NCBI GenBank assembly: GCA_035554635.1
Contig: DATMIB010000094.1
Coordinates: 1 to 10,893 of the forward strand
Direction of reading: 5' to 3'
DNA: 10,893 nt
Source: RPQJ01 sp035554635
GTDB lineage: Bacteria > Pseudomonadota > Gammaproteobacteria > Steroidobacterales > Steroidobacteraceae
How positions within the stretch are numbered: position 1 is the first letter of the stretch; every line of letters begins with the position of its first letter. The translations under genes and the position numbers were made by a program. Positions 1 to 6,500 of the stretch are shown piece after piece. Below the pieces are notes generated by a model that saw only the letters and a list, made by a program, of their open reading frames with translations, was not told where the DNA came from and did not search any database.

Positions 1-2772
1 ACGGGCGTGCGCACGCTGGCGCAACTGGGACGCCTGCCGGCGACGCACAAGGTGCCGCAGCTCGCACAGCCGTCGTTCGACAAGCTGCGCGAACAGGCCG
101 CGATGCAACTCGCGGGACGCGAGACCGGGCAGTTGCAATACCGCGTGATCGACCACGGCGCCGGCGTGCCGCGCGGCTTCGGCCTGTTGCCCGCGCCGGA
201 CGCCGCGGACGTCTACTTCGACATGGAAGGCGACCCGCTGTATTCCCCCTCCCCCACGCCCGGCGCGAGTGCCGGCGACGGGGGCCTCGAGTACCTCTTC
301 GGCGTGCTCTACCACGAACAGGACGCCGCCGGCGGCTTCGCCCCCGAATGGACCTTCAAGTCGTTCTGGGGTCACGGCCGCGACGAGGAGCGCCGCGCGT
401 TCGAGGCGTTCATGGACTGGCTCGCCGCGCGGATCGCGCGGCACCCAGCGCTGCACGTCTACCACTACGCTGCCTACGAAGACTCGGCGCTCAAGCGGCT
501 CTCGGCGCGTCACGCGACACGCGAGGCGCTGCTCGACCAGCTGCTGCGGGCCGGACGGCTCGTCGACCTCTACAAGGTCGTGCGCGAGGGGTTGCGCTGC
601 TCGACGCCGTCCTACTCCATCAAGTACATCGAGAAGTTCTACCGCGGTGCGCGCGAGGGTGAGGTGACGACGGCCGGGGCCAGCATCGTCTATTACGAAC
701 GCTGGCTCGAGACACGAGAGCCGCAACTGCTCGCGGACATCGAGCGTTACAACGAGGACGACGTGCGTTCGCTGCAGCAATTGCACGCGTGGCTGCAGTC
801 GATCCAGCCGCACATCGGTGGCGCCGCCGCGGGCGGGCACGACGGCAACGACGCAGCGGAAATGGCTGCCCAGGGGACGAGCGGCGCCGCGCCGGCCGAC
901 CGCGCACCCCTGGACGGCCAGCCCTCGCAGGCGCTGCAGCAGTACCTGCAGGACGTCGCGGCGGTGCGCGAGCCGCTGCTCGCGACGCTGCCGGCCGACC
1001 GCTCACGCTGGACCGCGCAGCATGCGGCCCGTGCGCTGCTCGCCGACCTGCTGGAGTTTCACCGTCGTTGCGAAAAGCCGCAGTGGTGGGAAATGTTCGC
1101 GCGCACGACGCTGTCGTTCGAAGAACTGCTCGACAGCGTCGACGCCGTGGCCGGGCTCGCGCGCGTGCCGGGCGATGCAGTCGGCGAGTACGCATTCCCG
1201 GCGCAGGAGCTCAAGTTCGAGGCGGGCGAGTACGCGATCTGGCTCGAGCACCCGCAGCTCGCGACGGTGCGCATCCTCGAGATCGACGAGGAACGCCGAC
1301 GGCTGCGTCTCGCCCCGACCCGCCGGAGCGGCCCGTTGCCCGATACGCTGAGCCTCGGCAAGGGCGGGCCGATCGATGCGATGGTGCTCAAGCAGGCGTT
1401 GCTGCGCGTCGGTCGCAGCGTCGTCGCGCGCGACCAGCACTACCGTGCGCTCGAGGCGTTGCTCGAAAAGCGCTCGCCGAAGCTCACCGGACACAAGCGC
1501 GGGCAGCCGGTCGTCGCCGACCTCGCGGCACCGCTCGAGCAGGTGATCGAGGCGGTTTCGCGTCTCGACGACAGCCACCTGTTCATCCAGGGTCCGCCCG
1601 GCGCGGGCAAGACCTACACGGCCTCGCACGTGATCGCCGCGCTGCTGCGCGCGGGCAAGCGCGTCGCGGTGTCCTCGAACAGCCACAAGGCGATCAACAA
1701 CCTGCTCGCCGCGGTCGAAGAGGTCGTGCTGCGCGACAGCGCGGGCACCCCGACGCTGCGCGCGTGCAAGAAGGTTTCGCGGCAGGACGAGTCGACGTGC
1801 CTGCACGGGCTCTGGATTTGCGACGTCGACGACGTCGACGAGGCCCTGAGCCGGCGCTGGCAGCTGGTCGGCGGCACCGCGTGGCTCTTCGCTCGGCCCG
1901 AGGCCGACCAGCAGTTCGACTACCTGTTCGTCGACGAAGCGGGCCAGGTGGCGCTCGGCAACCTCGCGGCGATGGCCACCTGTGCACGCAACCTCGTGCT
2001 GCTCGGCGACCAGATGCAGTTGTCGCAACCGATCCAGGGCGTGCACCCGGGGCGTTCGGGCGAGTCGACGCTCGATTTCCTGCTCGACGGCCGCGCGACG
2101 GTGCCGCCGGAACTCGGCATCTTCCTGCCCCAGACCTGGCGCATGGGCCCCGACGTCTGTCGCTTCATCTCCGAGGCGATCTACGACGGGCGACTCGAGC
2201 CTGAGCCGAAGAATGCCAACCAGCGTCTCGTGCTCGGCCCGCGCATGCACCCTGCCCTGCGACCGTCGGGCGTCGTGTTCTGGCCGGTCGAGCATGCCGG
2301 TTGCGCACAACGCAGTGAGGAGGAAGCCGAGGAAATCCGGCGCATCTACACGAGCCTGCTCGGCGGCGCGGTCGACCCGACGACCGGCGCCACACTGTCC
2401 GGCGCGTCGTGGATCGACCGGGACGGCGTCAAGCGACGGCTCACGGCCGCGGACGTGCTCGTCGTCGCTCCGTACAACCTGCAGGTGAACCTGCTGCGGC
2501 GCGTGCTGCCGCGCGATGCGCGCGTCGGCACCGTGGACAAGTTCCAAGGCCAGGAGGCGGCGGTCTCGATCGTCTCGATGACGACCTCGAGCGAGGACGA
2601 GCTGCCGCGCAACCTCGAGTTCCTGTTCAGTCGCAACCGCCTCAACGTCGCAATCTCCCGTGCGCGCTGCCTCAGCATCGTCGTCGCGAGCCCGCGGCTG
2701 CTCGACACGCGTTGCCGCACGCCCGAGCAGATCGCGCTCGTGAACCTGCTCTGCTGGGCGGCCGAAGCCTGA
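1..2772 (+). CDS. TM0106-type RecB-like/RNase H-fold nuclease fused to SF1 DNA helicase (5' partial)
   Basis: The reading frame is open from the first base. The GTG at 7 is only the first possible start inside the window, and the family usually has another N-terminal nuclease-like segment, so the gene starts upstream. The visible N-terminal third looks like the RNase H-like (RNase_H_2, DEDD-type) exonuclease domain: DMEGDP at 220-237, a VYHYAAYED stretch near 460-483, and YNEDDV at 748-765 supply the acidic residues. The C-terminal part is an SF1 helicase of the DNA2/NAM7 type: Walker A GPPGAGKT at 1591-1614, Walker B DEAGQ at 1933-1947, LGDQMQLSQP near 2004-2033, VDKFQGQEA at 2533-2559 and NVAISRAR at 2644-2667. 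The family is annotated as a bifunctional nuclease/helicase. A role in processing DNA or RNA ends is inferred; its cellular job is not well established. A Ser/Pro/Gly-rich insertion follows the DMEGDP motif. The stop codon abuts a palindromic repeat. Confidence 0.9.
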   Translation, partial: TGVRTLAQLGRLPATHKVPQLAQPSFDKLREQAAMQLAGRETGQLQYRVIDHGAGVPRGFGLLPAPDAADVYFDMEGDPLYSPSPTPGASAGDGGLEYLFGVLYHEQDAAGGFAPEWTFKSFWGHGRDEERRAFEAFMDWLAARIARHPALHVYHYAAYEDSALKRLSARHATREALLDQLLRAGRLVDLYKVVREGLRCSTPSYSIKYIEKFYRGAREGEVTTAGASIVYYERWLETREPQLLADIERYNEDDVRSLQQLHAWLQSIQPHIGGAAAGGHDGNDAAEMAAQGTSGAAPADRAPLDGQPSQALQQYLQDVAAVREPLLATLPADRSRWTAQHAARALLADLLEFHRRCEKPQWWEMFARTTLSFEELLDSVDAVAGLARVPGDAVGEYAFPAQELKFEAGEYAIWLEHPQLATVRILEIDEERRRLRLAPTRRSGPLPDTLSLGKGGPIDAMVLKQALLRVGRSVVARDQHYRALEALLEKRSPKLTGHKRGQPVVADLAAPLEQVIEAVSRLDDSHLFIQGPPGAGKTYTASHVIAALLRAGKRVAVSSNSHKAINNLLAAVEEVVLRDSAGTPTLRACKKVSRQDESTCLHGLWICDVDDVDEALSRRWQLVGGTAWLFARPEADQQFDYLFVDEAGQVALGNLAAMATCARNLVLLGDQMQLSQPIQGVHPGRSGESTLDFLLDGRATVPPELGIFLPQTWRMGPDVCRFISEAIYDGRLEPEPKNANQRLVLGPRMHPALRPSGVVFWPVEHAGCAQRSEEEAEEIRRIYTSLLGGAVDPTTGATLSGASWIDRDGVKRRLTAADVLVVAPYNLQVNLLRRVLPRDARVGTVDKFQGQEAAVSIVSMTTSSEDELPRNLEFLFSRNRLNVAISRARCLSIVVASPRLLDTRCRTPEQIALVNLLCWAAEA

Positions 2773-2825
2773 TTCACCTCTCCCGCTCGCGATAGAGGTC
2801 GGCGCACAGTGCCGGGTGAGGGCTC
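2773..2825 (+). repeat. 53-bp palindromic repeat, copy 1
   Basis: It begins on the base after the nuclease-helicase stop codon. It starts TTCACCTCTCCC and ends GTGCCGGGTGAGGGCTC. It matches copy 2 at 45 of 53 positions by hand count. The first hairpin is degenerate (CCTCT pairs with AGAGG). The second is nearly intact (CGGCGC with GTGCCG, one G-T pair, around ACA). The outer TCACC can pair with GGTGA near the end. It could act as a transcription terminator or mRNA stabiliser for the upstream gene, which is an inference. Confidence 0.8.
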
Positions 2826-2831
2826 CGCCTC

Positions 2832-2884
2832 TTCACCTCTCCCATGCGTGGGAGAGGTCGGCACGCAGTGCCGGGTGAGGGCTC
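2832..2884 (+). repeat. 53-bp palindromic repeat, copy 2
   Basis: This is a tandem neighbour of copy 1 (period 59 bp, 6-bp spacer) in the same orientation. It has two perfect stem-loops: ACCTCTCCC pairs with GGGAGAGGT around the loop ATGCGT, and CGGCAC pairs with GTGCCG around GCA. It is the best-formed copy in the window and resembles the short GC-rich REP-like units dispersed in many proteobacterial genomes. It has no coding capacity of its own. Any role as a terminator of the upstream gene is an inference. Confidence 0.82.
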
Positions 2885-2988
2885 GCTTCGTGCGTCAGCA
2901 ACATCCGACGCATTCACTCATCGATCGGCGACAGCATCGCCCCGTCATCGCGCGAAAACCTAGCGCCGTCCTGGAGCAGCGATTGGCC

Positions 2989-2994
2989 AGGAGG
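2989..2994 (+). promoter_or_regulatory. Shine-Dalgarno site of the DUF2383 gene
   Basis: A perfect AGGAGG lies 5 nt before the ATG at 3000. It is the strongest ribosome binding site in the window and fixes the start of the downstream gene. The 115 bp between the repeat and this gene show no promoter I would call. Confidence 0.8.
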
Positions 2995-2999
2995 ACATC

Positions 3000-3440
3000 A
3001 TGGACATCGATACCGTAGACGACCTCAACGTCCTGTTGCGCGGCGAGTTCTCGGCGATCGAGACCTATCGACAGGCCACGCAGAAGATTCTCGCGCGGCA
3101 CGGGCAGGACCCCCGGTTCCACGATCTCATGCAGATCCTGCAGGACCACGAGCGGGCGGCGGCTCAATTGCTCGATTTGATCGAGCGTCTCGGCGGGACC
3201 CCCATACGGGATTCCGGCACCTGGGGAACGTGGGCGCACACGGTGCTGGGCGCGGCCAGCCTGCTGGGCAACAAGGCCGCGTTGCGGGCGCTCAAGGAAG
3301 GCGAGGAGGCGGGCGTCAAGGACTATCGCTCGGCCGTGCGCGACCACTGGACGCCGGAGCTGACCGAACTCTGCACGGAGATCATGTCGCGCGAAGAAGA
3401 ACACGTGCGCCGGCTCGACCGCCTGATCCACGCAGCCTGA
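3000..3440 (+). CDS. PA2169-like four-helix-bundle protein (DUF2383, ferritin-like)
   Basis: This is a 146-residue soluble, mostly helical protein with no signal peptide or membrane segment. Its length and layout fit the PA2169/DUF2383 family. The opening MDIDTVDDLNVLL and the following GEFSAIETYRQA are typical of its first helix. Acidic and histidine residues sit where ferritin-like proteins often bind metal: E16 and E21 in helix 1, D49-H50-E51 in helix 2, E100-E103 in helix 3, and an ExxH pattern (E132 to H135) in helix 4. Metal binding is inferred from this pattern and not established. The biochemical function of the family is unknown; links to stress or stationary phase are often suggested. 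A perfect AGGAGG supports the ATG. Two hairpins after the stop suggest a monocistronic unit separate from ppc. Confidence 0.85.
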   Translation: MDIDTVDDLNVLLRGEFSAIETYRQATQKILARHGQDPRFHDLMQILQDHERAAAQLLDLIERLGGTPIRDSGTWGTWAHTVLGAASLLGNKAALRALKEGEEAGVKDYRSAVRDHWTPELTELCTEIMSREEEHVRRLDRLIHAA

Positions 3441-3448
3441 CCAGCCCG

Positions 3449-3473
3449 CGTGACGCCACCGCTGGCCGTCACG
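3449..3473 (+). terminator. Hairpin after the DUF2383 gene, possible terminator
   Basis: A 7-bp perfect stem (CGTGACG with CGTCACG) begins 8 nt after the stop codon. Part of the 11-nt loop can pair further (CCA with TGG). No T-run follows, so it is not a classical intrinsic terminator, but its position suggests 3'-end formation or protection. Confidence 0.45.
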
Positions 3474-3495
3474 ACGACGCTGATGCGGCCAATCC

Positions 3496-3522
3496 GGTGA
3501 GCGGTCGCGCTGGCCGCTCACC
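3496..3522 (+). terminator. Second hairpin between the DUF2383 gene and ppc
   Basis: A perfect 9-bp inverted repeat (GGTGAGCGG and CCGCTCACC, 9-nt loop) lies about 55 nt after the DUF2383 stop and about 140 nt before the chosen ppc start. It has no T-tract. It could be a second terminator or a structure in the ppc leader; position alone cannot decide. Confidence 0.4.
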
Positions 3523-3648
3523 TCCTTCATGCAGGCTCGTCCAAGCCGGGCGTCCTTGCCGGCCAACCACGACAACACGGCAGGAATGATTCCGGGCTTG
3601 CCACGCTCGCCGCGCTTACCTCACATTGCGGATGCCGCCCCCGCGGCC

Positions 3649-3652
3649 GGAG
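3649..3652 (+). promoter_or_regulatory. Weak Shine-Dalgarno site deciding the ppc start
   Basis: GGAG lies 11 nt before the ATG at 3664. It is weak and rather distant, but it is the best match near a start that gives a normal N-terminus. In-frame ATGs at 3529 and 3586 would add 45 or 26 Pro/Arg-rich residues that do not resemble PEP carboxylase. Confidence 0.4.
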
Positions 3653-3663
3653 ATCCCCTGTCC

Positions 3664-6480
3664 ATGTCGACGACCGCTGCTGCCTCACTCGAAGACGAAG
3701 TCGATCGCCCGATGCGCGACGACATCCGCCTGCTTGGACGACTGCTCGGCGACACGGTCCGCGAGCAGCGCGGCGCCGCGGCCTTCGAACTCGTCGAGCG
3801 CGTGCGCCAGGGATCGGTGGCATTCCGGCGCGACGAAGACGTCGCGGCCCGCCGCGAGCTCGAACACCTGCTCGACGGCCTCACGCGCGAGCAGACCATG
3901 GTCGTCGTGCGGGCCTTCAGCTACTTCTCGCACCTCGCCAACCTTGCCGAAGACGTGCACAACGGCCGCACGCAACGGCACGCCCAGATCACCGACCAGC
4001 CGCCGGCCGACGGCACGCTCGCCCGTGCGCTCGACCGGGTCGCGGCCGCGGGAATCGCGCCGGACGTGCTCGAAGCCTTTTTCCGCGACGCGCACCTGGT
4101 GCCGGTGCTGACCGCACACCCCACCGAAGTGCAGCGCAAGAGCGTGCGCGACCTCGAGATGGAACTCGACCGACTGCTCAACGTGCGCGACCGGCTGCGA
4201 CTGACGCCCGCCGAACGTGCGGACAACGACGAGGCGGTCCGTCGCGCCGTGCTCGCGCTGTGGCAGACCCGGATGCTGCGGCTCGAGAAGCTCGAGGTGC
4301 TGGACGAAGTCTCGAACGGCCTCTCGTTCTATGAGCACACCTTCCTGCCCGAACTGCCGCGGCTCTACGGTGCGCTCGAGGACGAAATCGCACGCCGTTC
4401 CCTCTTCACCTCTCCCGGCTCTGCGGGAGAGGTCGCGCGCAGCGCGGGTGAGGGCTCCGGAATCGAGCTCCCGCCCTTCCTGCGCCTCGGCTCCTGGATC
4501 GGTGGCGACCGCGACGGCAACCCGTTCGTGACCGCCGCGGTGCTCGACCGCACGCTGCGCATGCAGTCGGCGCGGCTGTTCGAGTTCTACCTCGAGCAGG
4601 TGCACCTGCTCGGCGCAGAACTGTCGATGTCGACGCTCGCGACCGCGGCGAATCCCGACGTCGAGGCGCTCGCCGCCAGATCGCCCGACACCAGCCCGCA
4701 CCGCCGCGACGAGCCCTATCGCCGCGCGCTGACCGGCGTCTATGCACGCATCGCCGCGACGGCCCGCACGCTGGACCAGCACGAGGCCCTGCGTCACGCG
4801 GTCGGCGAGGCGCCGCCGTACGCGCGCACGGCCGAGTTCGCCGCCGATCTGGAGTTGCTCCACGCCTCGCTCGTCTCGAACGGCTCAGCGCTGGTCGCCC
4901 GTGGCCGGCTGCGAAGCCTGCGCTGCGCCGTGAAGGTGTTCGGCTTTCACCTCGCCGCGGTCGACCTGCGACAGAACTCAGACGTGCACGAGCGCGTCGT
5001 CGCCGAGCTGTTCTCGGTCGCGCGCCCCGACGTCGGCTATGCGGCGCTCGACGAGGCCGCCCGCATCCGCGTGCTCACCGAGGAACTCGGCACCGCGCGG
5101 CTGCTCAGCTCGCCCTACGTCGAGTATTCGAGCGAGACGCAGAGCGAGCTCGAGATCCTGCGCACGGCCGCACGCCTGCACGGGCTGTACGGCCCGGACT
5201 GCATCCAGAACTACGTGATCTCCAAGTGCGACGGCGTCTCCGACGTGCTCGAGGTCGCGCTGCTGCTGCGCGAAGTCGGCCTCTATCGCGCCGCCGACGC
5301 GCAGCTCGGCTGCAACATCGTGCCGCTGTTCGAGACCATCGCCGACCTGCGCAACGCCGCGCGCACGATGGACGAGCTGCTCGCGATTCCGCTGTACGCG
5401 CGCCTGCTCGACTCGCGCGCGCGTGCACAGGAAGTGATGCTCGGCTATTCCGACAGCAACAAGGACGGCGGCTACCTGACCTCGCGCTGGGAGCTGTTCA
5501 AGGCACAGGTCGCGCTCGTCGAGACGTTCGCGCGTCACGGCGTGCGCCTGCGGCTGTTCCACGGCCGTGGCGGCTCCGTCGGTCGCGGCGGCGGCCCGAC
5601 CTACGAGGCGATCCTCGCGCAGCCCGGTGGCACCGTGCAGGGCCAGATCCGGATCACCGAACAGGGCGAGGTGATCGGCGTCAAGTACTCGAACCCCGAG
5701 ATCGGCCGACGCAACCTCGAGGTGCTCGCCGCGGCGACGCTCGAGGCGACGCTGCTCGGTGGCGCGGGCCGCGCGCCAAAGCCCGAGTACCTCGACGCGC
5801 TCGAGACACTGTCCGGGCACGCGTTCGCCGCGTACCGCAAGCTCGTCTACGAGACGCCGGGCTTCGAGGACTACTTCTGGGATTCGACCGTGATCACCGA
5901 AATCGCCGAGCTCAACATCGGCAGCCGCCCGGCCTCGCGCAGCCAGTCGCGCTCGATCGAGAAGCTGCGCGCGATCCCCTGGGTGTTCTCGTGGTCACAG
6001 TGCCGGCTCATGCTGCCCGGCTGGTTCGGCTTCGGCGCCGCGGTCGACGCCTGGCTCGCCGAGCGCGGCGACGCGGGTCTCGCGCTGCTGCGCGAAATGC
6101 ACCGCGAGTGGCCGTTCTTCGCCTCCGTGCTCTCGAACATGGAGATGGTGCTCGCGAAAGCGGACCTCGCCGTCGCCTCGCGTTACGCCGGGCTCGTCGC
6201 CGACGAGACGCTGCGCACCGAGATCTTCGGCCGCATCCGCGCCGAGCTCGAGTCGACCGTCGGGGCCCTGCTGCGCATCATGGAAATGGACGCGCTGCTC
6301 GGCCACAACCCGCAGCTCGCACGCTCGATCCGCTACCGCTTCCCGTACCTCGACCCGCTCAATCACCTCCAGGTCGAGCTGCTGCGCCGGTTCCGCGCGG
6401 GCGACCGCGACGAACGCAGCCGCCGTGGCATCCACCTGACGATCAACGGCATCGCGGCGGGGTTGCGCAACTCGGGGTGA
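3664..6480 (+). CDS. ppc: Phosphoenolpyruvate carboxylase
   Basis: It is a cytoplasmic enzyme that makes oxaloacetate from PEP and bicarbonate, the anaplerotic feed to the TCA cycle. With the ATG at 3664 it has 938 residues, somewhat longer than the 883 of the E. coli enzyme. Hallmarks are TAHPTE with catalytic H152, GGDRDGNP at 280-287, GYSDSNKDGG with K600, and HGRGGSVGRGGGP with H633, R635 and R641. By recalled comparison, H152, K600, H633, R635 and R641 match E. coli H138, K546, H579, R581 and R587. K674, K832 and the Asn of the C-terminal RNSG match the aspartate-inhibition residues, so feedback by aspartate is likely. The main oddity is residues 248-265, encoded by a 53-bp palindromic repeat in frame. 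From the catalytic His to the Arg of GGDRDGNP there are 131 residues against about 115 in E. coli, so the repeat looks like a true insertion. The frame stays open and all motifs survive. The frame also runs upstream to 3529, but that part is unlike the family. Confidence 0.96.
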   Translation: MSTTAAASLEDEVDRPMRDDIRLLGRLLGDTVREQRGAAAFELVERVRQGSVAFRRDEDVAARRELEHLLDGLTREQTMVVVRAFSYFSHLANLAEDVHNGRTQRHAQITDQPPADGTLARALDRVAAAGIAPDVLEAFFRDAHLVPVLTAHPTEVQRKSVRDLEMELDRLLNVRDRLRLTPAERADNDEAVRRAVLALWQTRMLRLEKLEVLDEVSNGLSFYEHTFLPELPRLYGALEDEIARRSLFTSPGSAGEVARSAGEGSGIELPPFLRLGSWIGGDRDGNPFVTAAVLDRTLRMQSARLFEFYLEQVHLLGAELSMSTLATAANPDVEALAARSPDTSPHRRDEPYRRALTGVYARIAATARTLDQHEALRHAVGEAPPYARTAEFAADLELLHASLVSNGSALVARGRLRSLRCAVKVFGFHLAAVDLRQNSDVHERVVAELFSVARPDVGYAALDEAARIRVLTEELGTARLLSSPYVEYSSETQSELEILRTAARLHGLYGPDCIQNYVISKCDGVSDVLEVALLLREVGLYRAADAQLGCNIVPLFETIADLRNAARTMDELLAIPLYARLLDSRARAQEVMLGYSDSNKDGGYLTSRWELFKAQVALVETFARHGVRLRLFHGRGGSVGRGGGPTYEAILAQPGGTVQGQIRITEQGEVIGVKYSNPEIGRRNLEVLAAATLEATLLGGAGRAPKPEYLDALETLSGHAFAAYRKLVYETPGFEDYFWDSTVITEIAELNIGSRPASRSQSRSIEKLRAIPWVFSWSQCRLMLPGWFGFGAAVDAWLAERGDAGLALLREMHREWPFFASVLSNMEMVLAKADLAVASRYAGLVADETLRTEIFGRIRAELESTVGALLRIMEMDALLGHNPQLARSIRYRFPYLDPLNHLQVELLRRFRAGDRDERSRRGIHLTINGIAAGLRNSG
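4405..4457 (+). repeat. 53-bp palindromic repeat, copy 3, in frame inside ppc
   Basis: It starts TTCACCTCTCCC and ends GGGTGAGGGCTC, in the same orientation and of the same length as the two intergenic copies. It keeps both hairpins: ACCTCTCCC with GGGAGAGGT, and CGCGC with GCGCG around GCA. It is read as FTSPGSAGEVARSAGEGS in ppc. The immediate left flank CCTC is shared with copy 2. The loop lengths differ from copy 2 by compensating 2-nt changes. Confidence 0.85.
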
Positions 6481-6500
6481 GCGGCAGCGGTCACTGCCGC
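6481..6500. terminator. Shared hairpin between convergent ppc and serine hydrolase genes
   Basis: A perfect 7-bp stem (GCGGCAG with CTGCCGC, 6-nt loop) starts on the base after the ppc stop codon and extends into the last codons of the minus-strand hydrolase. There is no T-run on either side. As the only structure between two converging genes 10 bp apart, it may end transcription from both sides. That role is inferred. Confidence 0.5.

Noticed and set aside
1822..1839. Tandem 9-mer GACGTCGAC twice in the helicase gene
   Set aside because: It simply encodes Asp-Val-Asp twice in a conserved coding region; such short runs are expected in GC-rich Asp/Val stretches.
1003..2547. Minus-strand 514-codon open frame opposite the helicase
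   Set aside because: It lies wholly within the nuclease-helicase gene, which has all helicase motifs; the antisense product is Arg/His/Val-rich and matches no family I recognise.
2773..2884. Two repeat units as a CRISPR array
   Set aside because: There are only two units, the spacer is 6 bp, the units are strongly palindromic with two hairpins, a third copy sits inside a gene, and no cas gene is present.
2809..3018. Short plus-strand frame across the repeats (69 codons)
   Set aside because: It is repeat-derived low-complexity sequence (SSPLP, GEG) and overlaps the ribosome site and start of the DUF2383 gene.
3529..3663. N-terminal extension of PEP carboxylase from the ATG at 3529
   Set aside because: The added 45 residues are Pro/Arg-rich and unlike the family, and the region next to the 3496-3522 hairpin looks like a leader. 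The ATG at 3664 gives a normal N-terminus.
3685..5820. Long minus-strand frames (3685-4863 and 4978-5820) opposite ppc
   Set aside because: They are complements of ppc codons in GC-rich DNA and have no start context or domain of their own.
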